Of a stretch of 17,523 bases of DNA, positions 6,838 through 15,721 are shown in pieces; positions within the stretch are counted from its first letter, which is position 1, and the number at the start of each line of letters is the position of its first letter. The notes beneath the pieces were generated by a model. The model worked only from the letters and a program-made list of their open reading frames with translations. It did no database searches and was not told the origin of the DNA. The translations under genes were made by a program, and so were the position numbers. This stretch comes from an uncultured Eubacteriales bacterium (GTDB taxonomy: Bacteria; Bacillota; Clostridia; Christensenellales; Aristaeellaceae), in assembly GCA_900553265.1 (NCBI GenBank), contig USDD01000060.1:1-17523 (forward strand). The letters run 5' to 3'.

Positions 6838-7812
6838 TTGGGCAAATCAAATTTCGCCGTCTTCGTCGATCTGGAAAACGCCGGCGGCAAGGAGAGCATG
6901 CTGCGCTCCATCATTGAAAAGGTCAAAATCCGCGGCGACATCCTGCTGGGCAAGGTCTACGGCTACACCGACCGCTACTCCGACCTGAAGGAATGCCTGC
7001 TGTCCAACACGTTCTCGGTGGTGCCGTCGCTGCGCTACGGCAAGTGCCAGAAGAACAATCTGGACATTCAGCTGGTCATCGACGCCATGGAGGTGGCCTA
7101 CACCAACCCGCTGATCGACAGCTTCTGCATCGTCTCCGGCGACAGCGACTACACGCCGCTGGTGGGCCGGCTGAAGGCCATGGGCAAGACGGTGCTGGGC
7201 ATCTCCCGCTCCGAGGCCGCGTCGGGCATCTTCATAAATGCCTGCAACGAGTTCGTGTTTCTCGAATCCGTGGCCGCCAAGAAACAGCCCAAGCCCAAGA
7301 AGGGCGAGCGCATTGTGGACGGCGACCTGAACGAGCTGATCGGCCAGGTGGAGACCATCGTGGAGGATCAGGACGAGGAGCAGATGTACGCCAGCGAGCT
7401 GAAGGACACGCTCACCCGCCTGCGCCCGGACTTCAGCGAGCGCAGCTACGGCTGCTCCACCTTCGGCAAGCTCGTGGCGCTGATCGCGTCCAAGTCGGAC
7501 AAGCTCAGCTCCTGGACGGAGGACTCCTCGCTGATGATCGGCCTGTCCGGCTCCGATGAAAGCAGCGCGCGCATGGACAAGTCCAACTGGCTGCACGCGT
7601 TCACCCAGGCGCTGAACCGCTTCAAGTCCGAGGGCTTCGACCGCGTAAATCCCTCTATCCTGAAGGCGACCATTCAGTCCGACTACCCGGATTTCGACGA
7701 GCGCCAGATCGGCTTCAAGCGCTTCAGCGACGTGATGAAGGAGCTGGAAAAGCAGGGCCTGCTGGTCATCGAAATGGACGATCAGCACACCATGCTGCTG
7801 AAGATCTGCTGA
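6838..7812 (+). CDS. NYN (PIN-like) nuclease-domain protein with two LOTUS/OST-HTH domains
   Basis: This 324-residue protein begins with a NYN domain (about 5-142), a PIN-fold predicted ribonuclease. The acidic residues expected to bind metal are present: D11 in FVDLENAGG, D76 and D82 in LDIQLVIDAM, and D102/D104 in SGDSDYTPLVG. A basic linker (about 147-160, KKQPKPKKGER) leads to a first LOTUS/OST-HTH domain (about 165-226, with ASELKDTLTRLRPDFSERSYG) and a second (about 250-324, with YPDFDERQIGFKRFSDVMKEL). LOTUS domains bind RNA, notably G-rich or G-quadruplex RNA in studied cases, so RNA cleavage or surveillance is a reasonable guess; bacterial members are poorly characterised. The start is TTG at 6838 with GAGGAGG eight bases upstream; no ATG or GTG fits better. 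It follows the aminopeptidase by 13 bases. No membrane segment is seen. Confidence 0.88.
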   Translation: MGKSNFAVFVDLENAGGKESMLRSIIEKVKIRGDILLGKVYGYTDRYSDLKECLLSNTFSVVPSLRYGKCQKNNLDIQLVIDAMEVAYTNPLIDSFCIVSGDSDYTPLVGRLKAMGKTVLGISRSEAASGIFINACNEFVFLESVAAKKQPKPKKGERIVDGDLNELIGQVETIVEDQDEEQMYASELKDTLTRLRPDFSERSYGCSTFGKLVALIASKSDKLSSWTEDSSLMIGLSGSDESSARMDKSNWLHAFTQALNRFKSEGFDRVNPSILKATIQSDYPDFDERQIGFKRFSDVMKELEKQGLLVIEMDDQHTMLLKIC

Positions 7813-7825
7813 AAAATGCGCATGG

Positions 7826-7862
7826 AAAATCCCGCTTCCGCGATGGATGCGGGATTTTCTGT
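7826..7862 (+). terminator. Rho-independent terminator, probably bidirectional
   Basis: AAAATCCCGC (7826-7835) and GCGGGATTTT (7849-7858) form a perfect 10-bp stem with a 13-base loop, followed by CTGTTT on the plus strand. It lies 13 bases past the NYN-LOTUS stop codon. The A-rich left arm gives a U-run on the minus strand too, so it can also end the convergent glucan synthase transcript, whose stop codon is about 150 bases away. Confidence 0.85.
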
Positions 7863-7867
7863 TTCCG

Positions 7868-7972
7868 TCAGCGCAGCGCCGTTTCTCTCTCCCGGCGAGC
7901 GCTTTTACGTCCTTTGTTCTTTCCCTTCTCGGCGGGAACAGCACTTCGTGGCGCTGCCTGTCATCATACAGC
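7868..7972 (-). pseudogene. Degenerate duplicate of the 3' end of the cyclic glucan synthase gene
   Basis: On the minus strand this stretch repeats the last ~100 bases of the glucan synthase gene at 8012-8115. One frame gives DDRQRHEVLFPPRRE, matching DDGRNHEAVFPPRREE in the real C-terminus. A second frame gives ERETALR-stop, matching EREAALR-stop. A net two-base insertion separates the frames, so the copy cannot be read through. At DNA level the blocks TTCTCTCTCCC and TCGGCGGGAACA are shared exactly, and both copies end in the same stop context (plus-strand TCAGCGCA). It has no start codon of its own and would lie in the 3' untranslated region. It is either a small tandem duplication or the remnant of a former second synthase gene. 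Confidence 0.7.
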
Positions 7973-8011
7973 CGACACGCCTTTTCCGCAAGCATTCAGT
8001 CCTCTCGCTTC

Positions 8012-11000
8012 TCAGCGCAACGCCGCTTCTCTCTCCCACTGTACTTTCTCCTGCCGCTTTTCTTCTCTCCTCGGCGGGAACACCGCTTCGTGATTCCGTC
8101 CGTCGTCGACCATCTCGATTTCGTCCGCGTCCACGAGCTTTCCGTCCAGCCACACTTCCCTCGCGTCCGCGCGACAGACGAGCCGGTAGACGCTCCGACC
8201 AGATTTCATCTCCACCGAGACCTCCGGCCAGTCGCCCAGCAGCGCGCTGAGCCGCACCCTGCTGCCGCGCTTTTCCAGACCCAGCAGCGAAAGCGCCGCG
8301 CGATAGAACCATGCCGCCGAGCCGGTGTACCACGTCCATCCGCCGCGCCCGGGAAACGCGCCGTCGTAGACGTCCGCAGCCAGCACGTAGGGCTCCACGC
8401 GATAGCTCCGCGCCTTCTCCGGCGCGTCGGCGTGGTTCATGGGCAGCAGCATCTGAAGCGCCCGATGAGCCCGCGCCGCGTCGCCCGCGTGAATATACGC
8501 CATCAGCAGCCAGCACGCCGCGTGGGTGTACTGCCCGCCGTTTTCACGCACGCCGGCGGGATAATCCCGAATGTAGCCCGGGTCGAAGTCCTCTCCCGTA
8601 AAGGGCGGGGTCAGCAGGCGAATCAGGCCGTGCTCCTCGTCCGCCAGCCGCTTCCACGCCTCGTCCAGCGCCGTGCGGCAGCGCGCCTCGTCCAGCCCGG
8701 CCTCCACGGCCCACGCCTGAGAAATCGCGTCGATGCGGCAGCATTCGCTCTGGGCGCTGCCCACCGCGCGGCCGTCGTCGGCATAGGCGCGCAGATACCA
8801 TTCGCCGTCCCAGCCGTGCTCCTCCACCGCGGCGCGGAGGGAATCCGCCGCCGCCAGCAGCCATGCCCGATCCGCCGCGTCGGGCGCGATCCCGGCATAG
8901 CGCTCCGCGCAGGCCGCCATGAACATCGTCAGCCAGACGCTCTCGCCCCGGCCCTGCGCGCCGATTCGGTTCATTCCGTCGTTCCAGTCCCCCTCGCCCA
9001 TCAGAATCAGTCCGTGCGCTCCCCGGCGATCGGCGCGTCGGAAGGCGCGCATGCAGTGCTCATGCAGCGTCTCCTCCGCCTCTCCGGGGCGCATCGCGCA
9101 GAAGAGATCGGTCTGCCCCTCGGGAATGGCGCGGTTCTCCAGATAGCGCACGCGCTCGTCCAGAACCGCCGCGTCGCCCGTCCATCGGACGTACTCCGCC
9201 GCCACATAGGGCAGAAACAGCAGATCGTCGCTGATGTGCGTGCGCACGCCGAGATACGGCTCGTGCCACCAGTGCATCACGTCGCCGTCCTCAAACTGCC
9301 GCGCCGCGCAGACGAGCAGGTGCGCGCGCACCCGCTCGGGCTCCATGGGCAGCAGCGCCAGCATATCCTGCAGCTGATCCCGGAAGCCGAACGCGCCGCC
9401 GGGCTGATACGCGCCGGTGCGCGCGCGGACGCGGCAGGTCAGCGTCTGATGCGTCAGCCATCCGTTCATCATTCGGTTCACGTTTTCGTCCGGCGTGTGG
9501 ACGATGAGCCTGTCCATGCGCGCCCGCCACGCCCCGGCCGCCTCGCCGCGCGCTTCTTCATAAGACGGGCGCGCGTAGAAGCCGCGCACGCGGGCGTAGG
9601 CGCGCTGCGGCGCGTCGGCCCAGCCAATCACCCAGTCCGTGCGCAGCGGAACCTGCGCCCGAATGGACACGGGAATTTCCAGCGCCCATCCGCCCGGTTG
9701 AGCCGCGGCGCCGTCGATTCCCTCGGGAGCCTGAATGCCGCCCGCGCCGAGGAAGGCCGTCCGGCTGCCGCCGGCGCGCACCCGGGCGTTGGCCGCGGCA
9801 AAATAGCCCACGCCACCGTCCGCGCCGCAGGCGAAGCACGCGCCGTCCCGCGACCATGTCCGCAGAAACGCCGCGTCGCGGCCGTCCGTGCCCATCAGCC
9901 AGTCCACAAAGCCCACCAGCCGATACTCGCCGTCGTCGGCGCAGCGCAGCGTGGTATGCACGCGCATTTCCGCCGCCTCCTCGCGCACCGTCACGGCCAC
10001 CTCGCCGGACACGCGCTCGGTCTCGAAGCGATACACCGTCTCCGCCGCGCCGTAGATCGCGCGAAAAGCCGTCTGGGGCTTCAGCCCCGGCAGCAGGCGC
10101 AGCGTCTCGCCGGTGGAATCGTCCGTCAGATAGAGCATCCAGCCCCAGCCCTCGCGCAGCGCGTCGTTGGCGAAGGGCGTGAGCCTGCCGCTTCGGCTGT
10201 TGGCGTTCCAGAGGAATCCGCCGCCGCGCTCGGTCAGCAGCGCGCCAAAGCGATCGTTGGCCAGCAGATTGCACCAGGGCGCGGGCGTGGTGCGCTCGGG
10301 CAGCACGTCGATGGCGTAGCGCCCGTCGGCCAGAAAGCCGCCGTAGCCGTTGGCGGGTTCGATCTGCATGCGCGCCAGCCGGTTTTCGCCCACGTCCATG
10401 GGCTTCCAGCCTCGCCCCGTGCGCTCCAGCGCACCCAGAGCCTCGCGCAGCGCCGCGTAAAAATCCCGATTGCCGTCGAACCAGAGCGTCGCCGCGCGCC
10501 GCAGCGTTTCGCGATCCTCTTGGGAGAGGTTCTGTCCGTCCCGCAGATGCACGCCGCCGGGGCAGTCGCGCAGTTCGTTCATCGGGCTGCACGCCGTCAG
10601 ATCGCTCAGCGCGTCGCGCACCGGCTGGGCATAATCGCTGCCGTAGTCGTTCAGCAGCACCAGATCGAGCTTCCAGCCGAGACTTCTGTAAAACTCGCAG
10701 GCCCGCAGCGCCTCCCGCGCCCGGGGCAGCTCGTCCCTGCCGCGCACGGCGACGACCCACAGCGGATGGTCGCCCGACAGTCCCAGCGCCCACAGTCTCT
10801 CCCGGCCGCAGGGCCCGGCTTCGCCGCGCTGAGCACGCGCGGACAGCCGCGGATCCGCCAGCAGCGCCGCCGCCCGATCCAGCAGATGGTACTGTCCCGA
10901 TTCCAGCCGCAGAAAGCCCAGCATCGCCCGGGACTGCATGGCGGACAGCCGCTCGGCGCGCTCGGGCGCGTCCTCGGCGCGGTTGCGCTCGATCCAGCGC

Positions 11001-14000
11001 AGCTTCTCTCCATCGTCCGTAAGGCCCATGGCGAAGTGGATATTGTCCTCCTCGCCCGGCGCGAGGGTCAGCGTGCACTGAATCGCCGAGCATGGATTGA
11101 GCGTCATGCCCGCCGCGCCGCTCATCTCCCAGCGGACGCGGTCCATCCTCCCCGACAGGCGCTCGTAGTCCGTCTCGAAGGACACGTCCTCGCCCCGGGA
11201 AACCAGATGCACCAGCACCGGCGGGCGCTCGCCCGCGGCATGGCGGCGGCGCGAAAAGCACAGCGCGCCCGGCACAGGCTCCGCGCTCTCCACAAACAGG
11301 TTCTGAAACACCGGATGCGCGGCCTGATCCGCCGGCGTACCCAGCGCCACGGGAATGCAGTCCGCCAGTCGGATGCTCTCGGCGCGCCCGGATTCGTTTC
11401 GGATGGAGATTTGCTTCAGCATCGCACCGTCCTCGGGCGACACGCTCAGGTGCAGTTCGCAGCGCAGCGGGCCGACCATGCAGACCGCCGAAGCGCCGCC
11501 CGGCGCGTATTGCAGATTTTCCGCGCCCAAAACAACCTCCTCGCCCGTGTTCTCGCGCAGCAGAAGCGTGCGCGCCTCGTCCCGACGATTGAGCAGATCG
11601 CCGTCGAAGCGCGTGGCCATCACGCCGTTTCGGACGTAGTGCGCCGCGCCGTCGGCGGTGAGCAGCACCGTCGCGCCCGCGCCGCCCAGCAGATGCGCGT
11701 CCACAATGCGTTTTTCCGGCCGCGCCATGCGCTCGTCCCGGTTTTCCGGGCGGCGGCGCTCCTGATTGGGCGAGACGGGGCGCGCCCGCAGCCGCACCCG
11801 CGGCGTAGGCTTTTCATCCGTCAGCAGGCGCACTGCCCGCGCCTCGGGCATCCGCGCGAAGGTTTCGGCCAGCGCGTCGTCCGTCAGCGCGTTGCACACG
11901 GCGCACAGCGCCATGCCCTGATGGTGAGCCATGTAGCTGCGCACGATGCGCGGCGTGCCGTCGCCCCATGCGTGCTGATAGTCCGCCGCTTCATAGAAGC
12001 CGTACTCGCCGCGCCAGCCCAGCTTCTCCATCTGCCGGAGGTTTTTGCATGCTTCTGTGGGAGCCACCGCCAGCGCCAGCGCGGCGGCATAGGGCGCGAC
12101 GACCTCCTCGTTGGCCGTTCCGCCCAACGCCAGCGCCCGCAGACCGAAGGCACGATACTGATAGTTCAGCGAAAGATCGAAGGCGTAATAGCCCGACTCC
12201 GACACGCCCCAGGGCCGGCGAAGCCGCTCGCCCAGCCGCCGCTGCGCGTCCACCGCCGCGGACACGGTCTGACCGATCAGCGTCTCCCGCGGCGCGCGCG
12301 TCCAGATTTCCGGCATGAGATATTCGAACATGGTTCCGCTCCAGGAGATCAGCGCGCTGCGGCCCTCCACGTCGGCGCAGGGGCGCGACAGCTTCGACCA
12401 GTGCTTCAGCGGAACCTTGCTCAGCATCAGCGCCGCCGTGCTGAGAATGCGCGCCTCCGAGGCCAGCAGGTCGTAGTGAGACTGGCTGAACCGCTCGTGC
12501 TCCGCGTCGAAGCCGATGACGAACAGGTTCTTCTCCGAGTCGTACAGCGCGGCGAAATCCATCTTCTCCGCCAGTGCGCGCATGCGCCCGGCCAGAGAAG
12601 CGTCATCCGTCTCCGCGTCCGCCGCGCACAGCAGCAGCGCCGCCGCCAGATTGCCGCTGTCCACGGAGGAGACGTACTTCGGGTGCAGCGGCGCAAGCGT
12701 ATCGGTGGCGTACCAGTTGTAGAGATGTCCGCGCCACTTCTCCATGCGCTCAAGGGTCTGCGTCGTTTCCTCCATGCGCCGATGCGCCTCCTGCGCCGAA
12801 ATCAGGCCCAGCTTTCGCGCTGAGACGGCGCTCATCATATACAGGCCGATGTTGGTCGGCGAGGTTCGCCGCGCCGCGCCCACGTCGGGGTCGATCTGCA
12901 CGTTGTCCGGCGGCAGGAAGTGGTTTTCTTCATCCACATACGTTTCAAAAAAGCGCCACACGTCCCCGGCCAGCGACAGAAGCGCCGCGCGATCCTCGCG
13001 TCCCAGCGGCTCCCGCGCGTCCATGGGCGACTGCTCCATGTCCCGAATCCATTCCGGAGTCACGAGGAACAGCCCGCTCAGCGAAATCGCCGCCAGCAGT
13101 CCCGACGGATTGAGCACGCCCGGCAGCAGCAGCAGCGCCGCGATGCGCCCGGGCAGCGCAGTGCCTCCAGGCAGACCCTCCGCGTCGGCCGAGGTCACCC
13201 AGTCCATCAGGTGCTTTTTCGTAAACGCCAGCCGCCAGAGGGTGCGCAGAATCGCGTCGCCCGCGCAGGCGGTAAACACCGGCAGCAGCAGCAGTTCCGC
13301 CAGCGCGCGCCGCCACTGCTCCTTCGACGGGCGCGTCAGATGCAGGATGGGCGCGAGAAACGCGAACAGCAGTCCCAGCGAGAGCAGCTCCATCGCGCCC
13401 AGCCAGACTGCCTGCGTCAATAGCGAAATCAGCGCCGGTGCCCACAGGCTGCGCAGCAGATTGTCCAGCAGCTGCGTCCGCGCCGCCGCAGAGAGCCGTT
13501 CGCCGTCGGGCGGATAGCGCCTGGCCGAGAACAGCAGCGGAAGAAGCTGCCAGTCGCCCCGCGTCCAGCGGTTCTGCCGCTTCACCAGCGAACCCAGCGT
13601 CGCCGGAAATTCATCGTAGAAGGTCACGTCGCTCACCACCGCCGCGCCGGCGATGAGGCCCTCGATCAGGTCGTGGCTGAGGATTCGCCCCTCGGGCAGC
13701 GCGCCGTCCAGCGCGGACTGAAACGCCCGCACATCGTACAGGCCCTTGCCGCCAAAGCCGCCGCGCCCGGTGAGATCCTGCCAGAAATTGGAGATGGACG
13801 TGGGATAGGCGTTGGCCCCGCCGGCTCCCGCAAACAGGCGCACAAAGCGGTTGACGCAGGCGTCCGCCGCCAGCTCCATCTGGGGCTGAAGCACGGCGTA
13901 CCCCCTGCGCACGCCGTTTTCCGCGCGCGAGGCGTTCAGCGGATGCGCCAGCGCGCCGATCAGCCGCCGTGCCGCGTCGGGCAGAAAGCGCGTGTCGCAG

Positions 14001-15721
14001 TCCGCCGTCAGCACATAGCGATAGCGCCCGCGCAGCTTCTCCGCCGCGCCGTTCTCCTCGGAAAACGCCTCCTGCGCGCCCTCCTCACCCAGCAGCAGCC
14101 GGTTCAGCGCCATCAGCGCGCCGCGCTTGCGATCCCGGCCCATCCATTTTTCGTCCGCCTTCAGAAGCTCGCGCCCGCGGTGCAGATAGAAATACTTCTC
14201 CTCGCCCGCGCGGTCGTTCATCCGGGTGATTTCCCGCCGCGCGGCCTGCGCCACGGCCTCGTCGCCGTCGGCATGCTCCGCCTCCGCGTCGGCAAAATCC
14301 CCCAGCAGCAGATAGCGGATGTTTTCGTCCCTTTCCAGACAGCCCAGCGCCTCCAGCTTCGCGCAGACCTCCGCCGCGCGCTTGGGCGACGACAGCAGCG
14401 CCGGCATGACCACCAGCGTGCGCAGCTGGTCGGGCACACGGTTGATCTCCAGCTTCAGGAGCCTGCACGGCCGCGTCCAGCGGGGAAAAAAACGTCCCAC
14501 CAGCGCCGTCGCCGCGCCCCACGCCAGCGGAATTCCCAGCGGCAGCAGCCAGATTCTCTCCACCGCCTTTCCGAACAGCGCGAGAATCAGCCCCGCGAGA
14601 ATCGCAAGGCCCAGCACGCAGCGCCTTCCGTCCGCGTCGGGAACCATTTGGGGCAGACGAATGCCCGGCGCGCCGATGCGCCGCATCAGCGCCGCGCGCC
14701 CCTCGTCGTCATAGAGCCACCAGCAGACCGTCCGCCGCGCCTCGGGCTCGCCCTCGCGGACGGCGGCCTGCGCCGCGCGCACGGCGTGGCGCGCGATGGT
14801 CACTTCGCCCAGCTTCGCCCTGCGCGCCAGCAGCGCCGTCTCCCTGCGTACGGCCTGGCGGGATTCCTCGTCCATTCGCGCGTAAATATCCGTCGGGTCG
14901 TAGCACAGCTCGGCCTCCACCTCGGACAGCTCTTCAAAGCAGCGCCGCCAGTCCAGCCCGGCGATCAGCCGCCGGTTGGCCGCCAGATTCTCCAGCCGCA
15001 TGCGCAGCAGCGCCTCGCGATTGTGCGCGCTCTCCACCATTCGCTCCAGCGTCGTGCCGCGGCGCGCCGCCTCCCGCTCCAGCAGGGCGATTTTCTCCGA
15101 TTCGTCCGATTCCGACAGCAGCTGAAGCGCGTGCTCGCAGAATGCGTCCGAGCCCTGCGGCGTGCCCTCGCCCGCAGCCCAGCGCCGCGCGGCCTCGCGC
15201 TCTCCGGCATAGTCCGCGATCTCGCCGGCCAGACGCAGAAAGCCCTCGACCGTGGCGATTCGCAGCGCCTCGGGAACCGCCCACAGCTCGGCCATCTCCA
15301 GCGGCTGAATCTCGTTCACCGCAGACACGGCCAGCATCAGCCGCTCCCGGTTCAGGCGCAGCTCGCCCCGAAGGCACAGCGCGTCGGCCATCCATGCCGC
15401 CCGGGCACGACCGTCCGCCGCCGGCAGATCCCGCGCCGCATCGCTTCGCGCCTGTCCTGCGCAGGCCTCCATCAGCCGAAGCTCCTGGGAAAGCCGATCG
15501 GTCAGCGCGTCGCCCTCGGCGCGCAGCGCGGACATGCGCTCCGCCAGACGCTTCAGCTCCCGCATCGCGCGCGCGGGCAGCCGAAGCGCCGTGCGGCCCG
15601 ACACGTGCATCCGAATGGCCAGCACACGCATGCTCCGCTCCAGCGAGGAATCATCCTCGCCCACCGCCGCGTACAGCCGCGCGCTTTTTCGATGGTTCTT
15701 CCATTCCGAAATGGATTTCAT
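8012..15721 (-). CDS. Cyclic beta-1,2-glucan synthase (GT84 / glycoamylase-like GH189-type / GH94)
   Basis: This 2569-residue membrane enzyme should polymerise UDP-glucose into beta-1,2-glucan, cyclise it, and trim its length, as NdvB/Cgs proteins do. A helical N-terminal region (1-360) and two membrane segments (about 368-384 and 389-408) precede the GT84 domain (about 420-830), which has LTADCDTRFLP (DxD at D574/D576) and QNRWTRGDW (716-724). More membrane segments lie at about 764-792, 806-822 and 860-887. The glycoamylase-like domain (about 905-1290) shows SPTNIGLYMMSA, WSGTMFEYLMP (1127-1137) and SYMAHHQGM; in Thermoanaerobacter this module performs cyclisation (GH189). Beta and helical linkers (1338-1780) lead to GH94 (about 1790-2500), with GDWNDGMN (catalytic D2248) and YPAGVRENGGQYTHA. 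The start ATG at 15721 has GGGAGGA upstream; an upstream GTG at 15763 has none. NdvB is about 2800 residues, so this is slightly short but has every module. No frame breaks were seen. Confidence 0.93.
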   Translation of the reverse strand: MKSISEWKNHRKSARLYAAVGEDDSSLERSMRVLAIRMHVSGRTALRLPARAMRELKRLAERMSALRAEGDALTDRLSQELRLMEACAGQARSDAARDLPAADGRARAAWMADALCLRGELRLNRERLMLAVSAVNEIQPLEMAELWAVPEALRIATVEGFLRLAGEIADYAGEREAARRWAAGEGTPQGSDAFCEHALQLLSESDESEKIALLEREAARRGTTLERMVESAHNREALLRMRLENLAANRRLIAGLDWRRCFEELSEVEAELCYDPTDIYARMDEESRQAVRRETALLARRAKLGEVTIARHAVRAAQAAVREGEPEARRTVCWWLYDDEGRAALMRRIGAPGIRLPQMVPDADGRRCVLGLAILAGLILALFGKAVERIWLLPLGIPLAWGAATALVGRFFPRWTRPCRLLKLEINRVPDQLRTLVVMPALLSSPKRAAEVCAKLEALGCLERDENIRYLLLGDFADAEAEHADGDEAVAQAARREITRMNDRAGEEKYFYLHRGRELLKADEKWMGRDRKRGALMALNRLLLGEEGAQEAFSEENGAAEKLRGRYRYVLTADCDTRFLPDAARRLIGALAHPLNASRAENGVRRGYAVLQPQMELAADACVNRFVRLFAGAGGANAYPTSISNFWQDLTGRGGFGGKGLYDVRAFQSALDGALPEGRILSHDLIEGLIAGAAVVSDVTFYDEFPATLGSLVKRQNRWTRGDWQLLPLLFSARRYPPDGERLSAAARTQLLDNLLRSLWAPALISLLTQAVWLGAMELLSLGLLFAFLAPILHLTRPSKEQWRRALAELLLLPVFTACAGDAILRTLWRLAFTKKHLMDWVTSADAEGLPGGTALPGRIAALLLLPGVLNPSGLLAAISLSGLFLVTPEWIRDMEQSPMDAREPLGREDRAALLSLAGDVWRFFETYVDEENHFLPPDNVQIDPDVGAARRTSPTNIGLYMMSAVSARKLGLISAQEAHRRMEETTQTLERMEKWRGHLYNWYATDTLAPLHPKYVSSVDSGNLAAALLLCAADAETDDASLAGRMRALAEKMDFAALYDSEKNLFVIGFDAEHERFSQSHYDLLASEARILSTAALMLSKVPLKHWSKLSRPCADVEGRSALISWSGTMFEYLMPEIWTRAPRETLIGQTVSAAVDAQRRLGERLRRPWGVSESGYYAFDLSLNYQYRAFGLRALALGGTANEEVVAPYAAALALAVAPTEACKNLRQMEKLGWRGEYGFYEAADYQHAWGDGTPRIVRSYMAHHQGMALCAVCNALTDDALAETFARMPEARAVRLLTDEKPTPRVRLRARPVSPNQERRRPENRDERMARPEKRIVDAHLLGGAGATVLLTADGAAHYVRNGVMATRFDGDLLNRRDEARTLLLRENTGEEVVLGAENLQYAPGGASAVCMVGPLRCELHLSVSPEDGAMLKQISIRNESGRAESIRLADCIPVALGTPADQAAHPVFQNLFVESAEPVPGALCFSRRRHAAGERPPVLVHLVSRGEDVSFETDYERLSGRMDRVRWEMSGAAGMTLNPCSAIQCTLTLAPGEEDNIHFAMGLTDDGEKLRWIERNRAEDAPERAERLSAMQSRAMLGFLRLESGQYHLLDRAAALLADPRLSARAQRGEAGPCGRERLWALGLSGDHPLWVVAVRGRDELPRAREALRACEFYRSLGWKLDLVLLNDYGSDYAQPVRDALSDLTACSPMNELRDCPGGVHLRDGQNLSQEDRETLRRAATLWFDGNRDFYAALREALGALERTGRGWKPMDVGENRLARMQIEPANGYGGFLADGRYAIDVLPERTTPAPWCNLLANDRFGALLTERGGGFLWNANSRSGRLTPFANDALREGWGWMLYLTDDSTGETLRLLPGLKPQTAFRAIYGAAETVYRFETERVSGEVAVTVREEAAEMRVHTTLRCADDGEYRLVGFVDWLMGTDGRDAAFLRTWSRDGACFACGADGGVGYFAAANARVRAGGSRTAFLGAGGIQAPEGIDGAAAQPGGWALEIPVSIRAQVPLRTDWVIGWADAPQRAYARVRGFYARPSYEEARGEAAGAWRARMDRLIVHTPDENVNRMMNGWLTHQTLTCRVRARTGAYQPGGAFGFRDQLQDMLALLPMEPERVRAHLLVCAARQFEDGDVMHWWHEPYLGVRTHISDDLLFLPYVAAEYVRWTGDAAVLDERVRYLENRAIPEGQTDLFCAMRPGEAEETLHEHCMRAFRRADRRGAHGLILMGEGDWNDGMNRIGAQGRGESVWLTMFMAACAERYAGIAPDAADRAWLLAAADSLRAAVEEHGWDGEWYLRAYADDGRAVGSAQSECCRIDAISQAWAVEAGLDEARCRTALDEAWKRLADEEHGLIRLLTPPFTGEDFDPGYIRDYPAGVRENGGQYTHAACWLLMAYIHAGDAARAHRALQMLLPMNHADAPEKARSYRVEPYVLAADVYDGAFPGRGGWTWYTGSAAWFYRAALSLLGLEKRGSRVRLSALLGDWPEVSVEMKSGRSVYRLVCRADAREVWLDGKLVDADEIEMVDDGRNHEAVFPPRREEKRQEKVQWEREAALR

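Noticed and set aside
5526..6953. Long upstream extension in frame with the LacI-type regulator
   Set aside because: It crosses the regulator's own promoter and runs antisense to the aminopeptidase. The helix-turn-helix starts at the ATG at 5525, which has a good ribosome site.
7847..12823. A 1658-codon open frame on the plus strand
   Set aside because: It lies antisense within the glucan synthase gene, its product is Arg/His/Ala-rich with no family features, and it has no ribosome site. Strong codon bias in GC-rich genes opens the opposite strand.
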